The notes under the pieces are model-generated. The model did no database searches. It was not told the origin of the DNA and saw only the letters and a program-made list of their open reading frames with translations. A stretch of DNA of 64,000 bases from JBBCJR01 sp037190805 (GTDB lineage Bacteria > Pseudomonadota > Alphaproteobacteria > Sphingomonadales > Sphingomonadaceae), in the NCBI GenBank assembly GCA_037190805.1, contig JBBCJR010000004.1, positions 124,001 through 188,000 on the forward strand, written 5' to 3'. Position 1 is the first letter of the stretch. The number at the start of each line of letters is the position of its first letter. Of this stretch, positions 25,324 to 33,423 are shown in pieces. The position numbers were made by a program, and so were the translations under genes.

Positions 25324-26907
25324 ATGATCCGGACCAGCTTGGCTCTCGCCGGGGTTCTGGCGCTGTGCTGTGGCACGGCCGCTGCACGACCAACGGCAGC
25401 GAAGACCGAGGTTCTACGCGGTGTCGAGGCACGCGCGAAACTGTCTCAGGTGATCAACGACACGCTGTTCAGCTTTGCCGAACTGGGGTTCCAGGAGCGC
25501 GAAACCCAGAACTACCTGACCTCCCTCCTGGAAAAGGAGGGGTTCACGATCGAACGCAATGTCGCCGGCATGCCGTCGGCCTGGACAGCGCGCTGGACTA
25601 ACGGCGAGCGGGGGCCGGTCATTGCGCTGGGCAGCGATATCGATGGCATCCCCAAGGCCAGCCAAACTCCCGGCATCCCGTGGCGCCAACCCATGGTCGA
25701 GGGTGCGCCTGGCCATGGCGAGGGTCACAACAGCGGACAAGCGATGAACATCGTCGCCGCGCTGGCGGTGAAGGACTGGATGATCCGAACCAAGACGGCG
25801 GGCACGCTGCTGATCTGGCCCGGCGTCGCCGAGGAGCAGCTTGGCGGCAAGGCCTATTTCGTTCGCGACGGCGTGTTCCGTGATGTCGATGCCGTGATCT
25901 TCAGCCATGTCGCCAACCAGCTGTCGACGTCATGGGGACAGCCCTCGGGGACCGGGCTCGTCAGCGTCGAATATACCTTCAAGGGCGAGAGCGCGCACTC
26001 GGCCGGTGCGCCATGGCGCGGCCGGTCGGCGCTCGACGGCGTCATCGCGATGGCGAACGGCTGGGAAATGCGGCGCGAGCATCTGCGACCCGAGCAACGC
26101 TCGCATTATGTCGTCAGTGACGGTGGCGATCAGCCGAATGTCGTGCCAAGCGAGGCACGGATCTGGTTCTTCCTGCGCGAGCAGAGCTTCGACTCGATTT
26201 CGAACATGTTGAAGACCGCGGACGAAATCGCCGACGGCGCCGCCAAGATGACGAGCACCAGCGTGCAGCGCCGTCTGCTGGGCTCGGCAGCGATCCAGCA
26301 TTTCAACCGTCCGATGGCGGAAGCCGCGCAGGCCAATATCAATGAGGTCGGGATGCCCAAATGGGATGCCGACGATCAGGCATTCGCCCGCGCCGTACAG
26401 GCCAATCTCGACGCGACCGCGAAGGACGGGCTGGAAACCAAGCTGGCCGAGCTTGCTGCGCCCCCGAAGGAACCTCGATCCGGGGGATCCGACGACATCG
26501 GTGATGTCAGCTGGACGGTGCCGACGATCACGATCCGCTATCCCGCGAATATTCCGGGCCTGCCCGGCCACAACTGGTCCAACGCCATCGCGATGGCCAC
26601 GCCGATCGCTCACAAGGGTGTGCAGGCCGGCGCCAAGGCCATGGCGATGACGGTCGTCGATCTGCTGACACAACCGAAGCTGCTGGCCGACGCCAAGGCT
26701 TATTTCCGCGACGTCCAGACCAAGGATCAGAAATATGTGCCGATGCTGACGACGGCGGATGCGCCGGCCGCTTGGCTGAATACCGACATCATGGCGCAAT
26801 ATAAGCCGCAGCTGCAGAAGCATTATTATGATCCCGAAAAATATGGGACCTATCTCGAGCAGCTAGGTGTCAAGTGGCCGACCCTTGAAAAGGGCCCCGC
26901 GAATTAG
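25324..26907 (+). CDS. Exported M20-family amidohydrolase (AbgB-like)
   Basis: 527 aa. A signal peptide (SLALAGVLALCCGTAAARP) precedes an M20 metallopeptidase domain: metal ligands in GSDIDGIP and GHGEGHNSGQAM, the Glu pair GVAEEQLGG, FSHVANQLS and a dimerisation domain opening with EYTFKGESAHSAGAPW. The C-terminal region ends GHNWSNAIAMATPIAHKG like AbgB (p-aminobenzoyl-glutamate hydrolase B) proteins. AbgB itself is cytoplasmic; this member is exported and so should cut amide bonds of external compounds. An isolated transcription unit with a G-rich Shine-Dalgarno at about 25308-25315 and a terminator behind. Confidence 0.88.
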   Translation: MIRTSLALAGVLALCCGTAAARPTAAKTEVLRGVEARAKLSQVINDTLFSFAELGFQERETQNYLTSLLEKEGFTIERNVAGMPSAWTARWTNGERGPVIALGSDIDGIPKASQTPGIPWRQPMVEGAPGHGEGHNSGQAMNIVAALAVKDWMIRTKTAGTLLIWPGVAEEQLGGKAYFVRDGVFRDVDAVIFSHVANQLSTSWGQPSGTGLVSVEYTFKGESAHSAGAPWRGRSALDGVIAMANGWEMRREHLRPEQRSHYVVSDGGDQPNVVPSEARIWFFLREQSFDSISNMLKTADEIADGAAKMTSTSVQRRLLGSAAIQHFNRPMAEAAQANINEVGMPKWDADDQAFARAVQANLDATAKDGLETKLAELAAPPKEPRSGGSDDIGDVSWTVPTITIRYPANIPGLPGHNWSNAIAMATPIAHKGVQAGAKAMAMTVVDLLTQPKLLADAKAYFRDVQTKDQKYVPMLTTADAPAAWLNTDIMAQYKPQLQKHYYDPEKYGTYLEQLGVKWPTLEKGPAN

Positions 26908-26915
26908 GATCAGGT

Positions 26916-26951
26916 GGGCGGGAATAGGGGATTCAAAGCCCCTGCCCGCCC
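26916..26951 (+). terminator. Terminator after the M20 amidohydrolase
   Basis: Stem GGGCGGG (26916-26922) / CCCGCCC (26945-26951) with an inner stem AGGGG (26926-26930) / CCCCT (26939-26943). Eight bases after the stop codon. No long T-run (TTCGACG follows). Confidence 0.55.
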
Positions 26952-27052
26952 TTCGACGTCCGGCAGATTGCCTTAACGATCGAAATCAGCCGGTCACGGA
27001 ACGCATGTAAGGAGCTGACGTTACCCCCCTGCATAAACAGCGAGGCAGCGTC

Positions 27053-27475
27053 ATGGGCATTTTCGGCGATATCTGGAAAAAGATCAGCGATCCCTGGGGC
27101 GTAGCTGAAAAAGCCCGCGCGCAGAAAGACAATGCTCAGCCCGTCCCGGTGCCGCAATCGGCTCCGGCCTCAGTTCCATCGCAGGACCCGGCGGCTTCCG
27201 CCCCCACCCCGCAACCCGTCGACGTCGAGAAGGTGCTGGACGAGATGGCGAGCAAGCGCGCAGGAGGTGGCGGCAACTGGCGGACATCGATCGTGGATCT
27301 GCTGAAGCTGCTCGATCTCGACAGCAGCCTGTCGGCCCGCAAGGAGCTTGCGGCCGAACTGGGCGTCAACGCCGGCGAGGCCGGGTCCGCCGAACAGAAC
27401 ATCGCCCTTCACAAGGCCGTGATGCGCAAGCTGGCCGAAAACGGCGGTGTTGTGCCTGCAAGCCTGAGGGACTGA
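27053..27475 (+). CDS. DUF3597 domain protein
   Basis: 140 aa. Starts MGIFGDIWKKI, then a Pro/Ala-rich linker (PVPVPQSAPASVPSQDPAAS), then the DUF3597 core with the signature NWRTSIVDLLKLLDLDSSLS, ARKELAAELG and ALHKAVMRKLAENGGVVPAS. The core resembles the LysM-associated 'YidB-like' four-helix proteins often induced under stress; function not established. Monocistronic, ending 1 base before the convergent transporter gene. Confidence 0.9.
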   Translation: MGIFGDIWKKISDPWGVAEKARAQKDNAQPVPVPQSAPASVPSQDPAASAPTPQPVDVEKVLDEMASKRAGGGGNWRTSIVDLLKLLDLDSSLSARKELAAELGVNAGEAGSAEQNIALHKAVMRKLAENGGVVPASLRD

Positions 27476-27476
27476 T

Positions 27477-28445
27477 CTATCCGGCTGCTCCAAGGCGCGG
27501 CATCAGCCGGATGTAGATGAGCGAGGCGAACAGCTCGGTCAGGGTCTGTGCGACAATCACCGCTGGAATGATCGGAATCGCCCCCGGCACGGCGAGAGCC
27601 AGAGGCAGCACGACGAGAGAGTTGCGCGTAGCGCCGCTGAAGGCGACTGCGCGCTTCGCCTCGACTTCAAGTCCCGCCAGCGTGCCAACCAACCATCCGG
27701 CGAGCGGCGCGACGACATGAAACGCCAGATATATCGGCAGCACATGTAGAGCGGCGGGTATCGCGGCGTTGAGCTGCGGCAGCAGCGCCGCAATGACGAT
27801 GAACAGCACGAACGCCGTTGCGGGCACCGGCAACAGGCCAAGAGCCGACATGGCCCGCTCACCCGCGCCACCCCGCGTTGCCCATAGCTGGCAAGCAGCC
27901 GCCAGCAGCAGAGGAGTGAGGATCAGCCACAGGAAGGCGTCCAGAAATGGTCCTGCCCGCACCAGACCAGCGACCTCATCACCCAGAAAGGCTCCGAGAT
28001 AGATAGGCAGCAACAGCATCTGCACGATCAGCAGCGCGGGCGTTGTGGCCAGCAGAAGTCGGGCATCCGCACGGCCGAGGTGGGAGAACGTCACCACATA
28101 GTCGATGCAGGGGCAGAGCAGGACGATCATCACGCCAAGCCGAACCAGTGGATCGGCTGGAGCAAACTGGATCAGCGCGAGGACGAGCAGCGGCACGATA
28201 ACGAAATTGACGCCGAGCACCGCGACGAGAAACCGCGTGTCCCGCATTGCCGCCCAAAGCGTCGCGAGCGGCACTTGCAGGAAGGTCACGAACAGCATCA
28301 GCGCCAGCGCCGGACTGATCGCCGATTCCAGACTTTTCACATGGGGAACCAAAGCGCCGGCCATCCCACCCAGCAGGACTGCGCCGAAGTAGATGGCGAT
28401 CTGCCGCGTTTCCAAACTGTCACGCAATCCCGCAGTCTGGCTCAT
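27477..28445 (-). CDS. Arsenic resistance (ACR3)/bile acid:sodium symporter-family transporter
   Basis: 322 aa integral membrane protein with about ten hydrophobic segments. The conserved ACR3 region with a cysteine in the fourth helix appears as MIVLLCPCIDYVVTFSHLGR, and the later SGATRNSLVVLPLALAVPG is the second signature. ACR3 members export arsenite or antimonite. No arsR or arsC adjoins it, so the substrate is not fixed; related proteins carry bile acids or other organic anions. ATG 28445 opens MSQTAGLRDSLE. Confidence 0.85.
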   Translation of the reverse strand: MSQTAGLRDSLETRQIAIYFGAVLLGGMAGALVPHVKSLESAISPALALMLFVTFLQVPLATLWAAMRDTRFLVAVLGVNFVIVPLLVLALIQFAPADPLVRLGVMIVLLCPCIDYVVTFSHLGRADARLLLATTPALLIVQMLLLPIYLGAFLGDEVAGLVRAGPFLDAFLWLILTPLLLAAACQLWATRGGAGERAMSALGLLPVPATAFVLFIVIAALLPQLNAAIPAALHVLPIYLAFHVVAPLAGWLVGTLAGLEVEAKRAVAFSGATRNSLVVLPLALAVPGAIPIIPAVIVAQTLTELFASLIYIRLMPRLGAAG

Positions 28446-28815
28446 ATGGCGCGCCCGTCCTGTGCCAGATCAACCACGCAAGATGAGAAAAGTCTCTGCC
28501 CGGCGTTTCCGCTCGCAAACGGCATAACCGAGACATGCGCCTGGATGACGGGCATGTTTTTCCTTTCCTGGAAGCGACCGGTCAAACTCATGCGGCCATA
28601 ATCGCGCGCCCGTCAGAGGCGGAAGACAATTCTGATCTTTTCGATTGAGGCGATCATGATGACAGGTGGAACCGGTCACGCGCCAGGCCGCTTCCACCCT
28701 TTTCCAGCGATCATGCCAGCCGGAATGAAGTGCTTGGCGGAGATTTTTATCGACCTCGGCACAACGAACGCAAAGTCCGATGACACCCGGAAAAGACACA
28801 GCTAAAGGGCTTGGC
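28446..28815. other. Intergenic region, no gene seen
   Basis: 370 bases between the ACR3 gene and the first DUF2946 gene, which point away from each other, so two promoters should lie here. No convincing reading frame, repeat or riboswitch was seen; the minus-strand frame covering 28470-28985 runs through the DUF2946 gene and lacks any family feature. Confidence 0.5.
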
Positions 28816-29220
28816 ATGATCAGCGTCATCCGGAAGTCCAGCGCGGGACGCGGCCTGTTCGCCGTCATGCTGCTGCTTGCCCTGACGATCCGCGCCTTCG
28901 TCCCCACCGGATATATGCCGGTCCAGACATCGACCGGGATAGTCGTCACCTTGTGTTCGGGTGATGGGGCTCGGCAGACGCTCATCGAAATTCCGGCCTT
29001 CGCGGACCAGACCGATCATCAGGGCACACCGGAGGGCAAAACGTCGCTCTGCGCCTTTGCGGCAACGACTTCCGGGTTTTTCCTCGGAACCGGAACAGTT
29101 CAATTGGCCGTGTCGGCCCTGCTGCTACGCGAGATCTTTATACCGCCGCCGGTCCCGGCCACTCTCCCCCACCGCTTCCTCAGCCTGCCGCCGCTTCGGG
29201 GACCACCTCCGGCCGCCTGA
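28816..29220 (+). CDS. DUF2946 family protein (copy 1)
   Basis: 134 aa. One N-terminal hydrophobic helix (GLFAVMLLLALTIRAFVPTG), then the family signatures FVPTGYMP, VVTLCSGDG and SLCAFAAT, and a second hydrophobic segment (GTVQLAVSALLLREIFIP) before a Pro-rich C-terminus. The two cysteines could bind a metal. DUF2946 proteins frequently neighbour TonB receptors and PepSY proteins, as here. ATG 28816 has AAAGGG at 28804-28809; ATG 28780 is possible. Confidence 0.82.
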   Translation: MISVIRKSSAGRGLFAVMLLLALTIRAFVPTGYMPVQTSTGIVVTLCSGDGARQTLIEIPAFADQTDHQGTPEGKTSLCAFAATTSGFFLGTGTVQLAVSALLLREIFIPPPVPATLPHRFLSLPPLRGPPPAA

Positions 29221-29390
29221 ACGCCGGAGGACGCTCGCCCCAGCCCCACAAACGAAGGGAGCACGCGGGCTTTTCAACCTCTGGCGAAGACGCGCGCTTG
29301 CGCTTCCTCATGCCCGAGGATCATTGAACATGTTGACGTTTTCTCCCGGCCATCCAGCCCGCCAACCGGCGGTAGACGGCTGCTGACCCG

Positions 29391-29795
29391 ATGACGACAG
29401 CCGCCTGGATCAGACATGCGCGGACGACGCGGGGCCTATTCGCCCTGCTGCTCGCCTGCGTGCTCATGATGCGGGCGGCCGTTCCGACGGGCTTCATGCC
29501 AACCCGTAGCGCGGAAGGCATCGTCATTTCGCTGTGCACCGGTCAGGGTGCTGTCGAAACGCTGCTGCTTCTCGATCACACGGACGGCACGTCGGATCGT
29601 TCGACCCATGATCAGAAACCCTGCGCCTTCGCCGCTGGCGCGGGCGGCAGTCCGCCAGGCCCGATACCGGCCACGCCAATCCTGCTGCTGCCCGCTATCG
29701 CAATCCTGGCTATCATTCCAATCGGCGCCGACCCCGCCGTTCGCCGACTGGCGGCCCCACCCCCGCCAGCTCAGGGGCCGCCCGCACAAGGCTGA
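29391..29795 (+). CDS. DUF2946 family protein (copy 2)
   Basis: 134 aa paralogue of the gene before it. The same layout is visible: hydrophobic helix RGLFALLLACVLMMRAAVPT, signature VPTGFMP, VISLCTGQG, KPCAFAAG, a second hydrophobic segment (ILLLPAIAILAIIPIG) and a Pro-rich tail (PPPPAQGPPAQ). A histidine- and aspartate-rich stretch (LDHTDGTSDRSTHDQ) may bind metal. It lies 170 bases behind copy 1 and 113 bases before the TonB receptor gene, probably in one unit. Confidence 0.82.
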   Translation: MTTAAWIRHARTTRGLFALLLACVLMMRAAVPTGFMPTRSAEGIVISLCTGQGAVETLLLLDHTDGTSDRSTHDQKPCAFAAGAGGSPPGPIPATPILLLPAIAILAIIPIGADPAVRRLAAPPPPAQGPPAQG

Positions 29796-29908
29796 CCGGA
29801 CCCGTGCAGCGGTAAGATCTCCAAAATCGCCACTGCACCGATGGCAAATTCTGCGCCGCGCTTGCGGCCGCCTTGGGCTGAGCTGCCCCGTTACACAGGG
29901 AAGAAATC

Positions 29909-31936
29909 ATGCGTTCGTCTCTCATCGTGCTTTGCGCCTGTATCACCGCCACCCCTACCCTTGCCCAAATGGCGGAAGCACAGGAGCGTGATCTGCGCCC
30001 GGACGACATCGTCGTCACCGCCACTCCCTATACCGAGCAGGCGAAAGCCGCCATCCAGCGCACTCCGGGCGCGGTCGAGATCGTTTCAGACAGCGTGTTC
30101 AAGAACACGCCTGTCCAGCATCTCAAGGATATTCTCGGCTATGTCCCCGGCGTCATCACCCAACCGCGAATGGGCGACGACGCTCGCGTCTCGGTGCGGG
30201 GATCGGGCCTGTCGCGCGCCTATGGTGCGCGCGGTATCGCGGTCTATCTGGATGGCGTACCAATCAACACCGCCGACGGGCTGGTGGATTTCTTCGAAAT
30301 CGACCCCAGCGCCTACCACTATGTTGAGATATTCAAGGGTGCCAATGCGCTGCGCTATGGCTCTAACGCCCTTGGCGGCGCGATCAACCTCGTTACCCCT
30401 ACCGGCCGTGATGCATCGGCGCGCGATGCCCGGATCGACATCGGTAGCTTCGGCTATGTAAAGGGACAGGCGAGCACGAGCGGCGTGTCAGGCGCGCTGG
30501 ACTATTTCGCGACCGCCTCGGTCCAACGGATCGATGGTTATCGCGATCACAGCAGCGGCAATGCGATACGCGGCAATCTCAACGTCGGATACCGGGTGTC
30601 GCCCAACGTCGAGACCCGCTTCCATGTCACAGCCGCTTCCACCAATCAGCGCATACCTGGCGAAGTATCCAAGACTGCGGCCTTGCGCTCTCCCCGCTCC
30701 GCCAATCCCGCCTGGATCGCTCAGGATCAGCAACGGAACGTCGACTCGATCCGTGTCGCCAACAAGACGACGCTGCGTCTCGACAAGACGGTTCTGGAGT
30801 TCGGAGCCTTCTATAATGGGCGCCACGTCGACCACCCGATCTATCAGTATCTGGACTACACGGTCGGCGACTATGGCGGTTTCCTACGCGCCGTGGATGA
30901 CCGTCTGCTGGGCGGGGTTCGCAATCGCCTGATCGTGGGCGCCAATATCCATAACGGTAGGCTGGATACCGAGCAGTTCATCAACAATGCCGCCGTCAAG
31001 GGCGCGCTCACCCAGTCGATGGTCGATACGTCCAAGAATGTCTCGTTCTATGCGGAGAATTCGCTCTTCATCCAGCCGAACCTCGCCTTGATCGGTGGTC
31101 TGCAATATCTCCATGCTAGCCGAGATCGGCGTGATCGCTTCCTGTCCGACGGAGACGGTTCAGGTCGCAGGAGCTTCGATCTGTGGAGCCCGCGGTTCGG
31201 TATTCTCTGGGATTTCCAGACGGAAACGCAGTTCTTCGCCAACATATCGCGTAGCGGGGAGGTTCCTAGTTACGACGCGGGTATCTTTCCCGCTAATCTG
31301 AACATGAAGGCCCAGCGCGCGACGACGTACGAAGTCGGCACGCGCGGCCGCGCCCATGACATCGGGTGGGATATTGCCGTCTATCGTTCCGAAATCAGGA
31401 ACGAGTTGCAATGTCTGACGCTCTTTGCCTGGTCGCCGTGCACGACGACCAATGCGGACCGCACCGTGCATCAGGGCATCGAAGCGGGGCTGGATGCGTC
31501 TATTCCGGCATCAATCCTGGCGGACGGCGACAGCCTCAAATTCACGGCCGCCTACACCTACAGCGATTTCTTCTTCGACGGCGATGCCATCTATGGCGAC
31601 AATCGCATTCCCGGCGTGCCCAAGCACTATCTGCGTGTGGAAACGCTTTATCGCCATCCGGGCGGTTTCTATGCCGGCCCCAATGTCGAATGGGCGCCCG
31701 GCCACTACTACGCGGACAATGCCAACACGCTGACGGTCGATCCCTATGCGCTCCTGAATCTCAAGGCCGGGTTCGACCCAGGCGAATCCTGGTCAGTCTA
31801 CGTCGAGGGCCGCAACCTTACCGACAAGCGCTATATCTCGACCGTGGCGATCGCAGGCACCGCAGGCCCAGCCTCCGAAATCTTCAATCCAGGTATTGGC
31901 CGGGCCATCTATGCCGGCGTGCGCCTTAAGTGGTGA
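29909..31936 (+). CDS. TonB-dependent receptor of the DUF2946/PepSY cluster
   Basis: 675 aa outer-membrane receptor. Signal peptide ending near LAQ, then TonB box-like DDIVVTATPY, plug domain (VEIVSDSVFKNTPVQHLKDI, VSVRGSGLSR, IAVYLDGVPINTADG, VEIFKGANALRYGSNALGGA) and a beta-barrel ending in VRLKW with a terminal aromatic residue. The close pairing with DUF2946 proteins and a PepSY reductase-like protein suggests uptake of a metal (copper or ferric) chelate. Substrate not determined. Confidence 0.9.
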   Translation: MRSSLIVLCACITATPTLAQMAEAQERDLRPDDIVVTATPYTEQAKAAIQRTPGAVEIVSDSVFKNTPVQHLKDILGYVPGVITQPRMGDDARVSVRGSGLSRAYGARGIAVYLDGVPINTADGLVDFFEIDPSAYHYVEIFKGANALRYGSNALGGAINLVTPTGRDASARDARIDIGSFGYVKGQASTSGVSGALDYFATASVQRIDGYRDHSSGNAIRGNLNVGYRVSPNVETRFHVTAASTNQRIPGEVSKTAALRSPRSANPAWIAQDQQRNVDSIRVANKTTLRLDKTVLEFGAFYNGRHVDHPIYQYLDYTVGDYGGFLRAVDDRLLGGVRNRLIVGANIHNGRLDTEQFINNAAVKGALTQSMVDTSKNVSFYAENSLFIQPNLALIGGLQYLHASRDRRDRFLSDGDGSGRRSFDLWSPRFGILWDFQTETQFFANISRSGEVPSYDAGIFPANLNMKAQRATTYEVGTRGRAHDIGWDIAVYRSEIRNELQCLTLFAWSPCTTTNADRTVHQGIEAGLDASIPASILADGDSLKFTAAYTYSDFFFDGDAIYGDNRIPGVPKHYLRVETLYRHPGGFYAGPNVEWAPGHYYADNANTLTVDPYALLNLKAGFDPGESWSVYVEGRNLTDKRYISTVAIAGTAGPASEIFNPGIGRAIYAGVRLKW

Positions 31937-32006
31937 CCGCGATGGTCATCGGCACAGGGCGCAGTGTCGCCCTGATCCTGTGGAAGCACTTTTGACGGAG
32001 ACGGAC

Positions 32007-33380
32007 GTGGCAGCCGTACGCCCATCATCAACCAATGCCTATCGCATCATCTGGCGTTGGCATTTCTATGCAGGACTATGCGTGCTGCCCTTCGTCATCG
32101 TGCTGGCGATTTCGGGCGCGCTTTATCTGTTCAAGCCGCAGATCGAGCGTTGGGAGGAACGTGACTTCCAGAACCAGTCAACGGTGGCGTCGGTCGCGCC
32201 CCACCGGCAGGTTCAACTAGCGCTTGCGGCGCATCCGGGCGCGCGCTTTCTGGACTATCGCCTGCCCGACCAGACGGGTGACGCAGCCATGGTCCGCCTC
32301 GCCCTGCCCGACGACGGCACGCGGGAAGTGTTCGTCGCGCCCGGGGGCGCCGTGCTGGGCGCAGTTGTGCCCGAGCAACGCGTGATGGCGATCGTGAAGC
32401 GCGTGCATAGCGAACTCATGGTGGGCTCGATCGGCAACCGGCTGGTCGAACTGACCGCGAGCTGGGCGATCGTCCTCATCTTGTCGGGCCTCTATCTCTG
32501 GTGGCCAGGGGGCGACCGGGGGATGGCGGGCGTGCTCTGGCCTCGCCTAACACGCGGCAGCCGTTTGTTCTGGCGCGACCTTCATGCAGTGACCGGGATC
32601 TGGATTTCAGTGTTGGCACTGGTCCTGCTGTTGACTGGCCTGCCCTGGACGGAAGTATGGGGCAATGGTTTCCGGACCGTGCGGACAGAGCTGGGATGGG
32701 TGAAGGGCAATCCCCCATGGGCGATCGACGACAGGGCACAGACGCCCGCCATTGATCCGCATGGCGGCCATCGCGACCATGACGCTCATGGCCCCACACT
32801 GCCCTTCGACGGTGAGGAGCCGTTTGATCCGGCAGTCTTCGACGCGATGGTCACGAGAGCGAGGAGCGAGCAGTTCGCCTTTCCTGCCATCGTCACCCCG
32901 CCCGGCGCGCCTGGACGGTTTGGCATGCCGGGCGAGATGGTGTGGTCGATCCGGTCCGACGCCGCGAATGTGCCGCTGCAACAGACCATTCGCGTCGACC
33001 TTGCCGGCCGGCGCGAGCTTTCGCGCGAGCGATTCGCCGACAACCACGTTATCGATCAGGTCGTCGGCTATGGTATTGCTTGGCATCAGGGACAATTGTT
33101 CGGCCCGTTCAATCAACTGATCGGGGTCATCACTGCCCTGGGCCTGGGAACGCTGGCCGTCAGCGGTTTCGTGATGTGGCGCCGCCGCAAGCCTGAGAAT
33201 CGGCTGGGGGCGCCGCCCATCGACGCGCGGGTGCGGCCTGGAACCGCTGTCGCCATGCTGGTCGCCCTGGCCCTGTTCCTGCCGCTGCTGGCGCTGTCTC
33301 TGCTGCTGATCCTGCTCATCGAACGGATCGCCCTGCCTCGTCTGCCACGCCTCGCCCAATGGCTGGGCGTGAATGCCTAA
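32007..33380 (+). CDS. PepSY-domain membrane protein with His-rich loop
   Basis: 457 aa. About four membrane helices: WRWHFYAGLCVLPFVIVLAI near the N-terminus, SWAIVLILSGLYLW, WISVLALVLLLTGLPW, and LGLGTLAVSGFVMWRRR, plus a C-terminal hydrophobic run (AMLVALALFLPLLALSLLLI). The PepSY-associated pattern (RWHFYAGL; FWRDLHAVTG; WHQGQLFG) is clear. A periplasmic loop carries DPHGGHRDHDAHGP, likely to bind metal. Relatives resemble ferric/cupric reductases acting with TonB receptors. GTG 32007 has GGAG at 31997-32000; a TTG at 31992 is an alternative. Confidence 0.88.
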   Translation: MAAVRPSSTNAYRIIWRWHFYAGLCVLPFVIVLAISGALYLFKPQIERWEERDFQNQSTVASVAPHRQVQLALAAHPGARFLDYRLPDQTGDAAMVRLALPDDGTREVFVAPGGAVLGAVVPEQRVMAIVKRVHSELMVGSIGNRLVELTASWAIVLILSGLYLWWPGGDRGMAGVLWPRLTRGSRLFWRDLHAVTGIWISVLALVLLLTGLPWTEVWGNGFRTVRTELGWVKGNPPWAIDDRAQTPAIDPHGGHRDHDAHGPTLPFDGEEPFDPAVFDAMVTRARSEQFAFPAIVTPPGAPGRFGMPGEMVWSIRSDAANVPLQQTIRVDLAGRRELSRERFADNHVIDQVVGYGIAWHQGQLFGPFNQLIGVITALGLGTLAVSGFVMWRRRKPENRLGAPPIDARVRPGTAVAMLVALALFLPLLALSLLLILLIERIALPRLPRLAQWLGVNA

Positions 33381-33423
33381 CAGAACCGAGGCGCCCATAC
33401 CGGCAAATGGTGCGCCACGCTCA

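Noticed and set aside
28470..28985. Minus-strand frame opposite the first DUF2946 gene
   Set aside because: Overlaps the better-supported DUF2946 gene and shows no domain.
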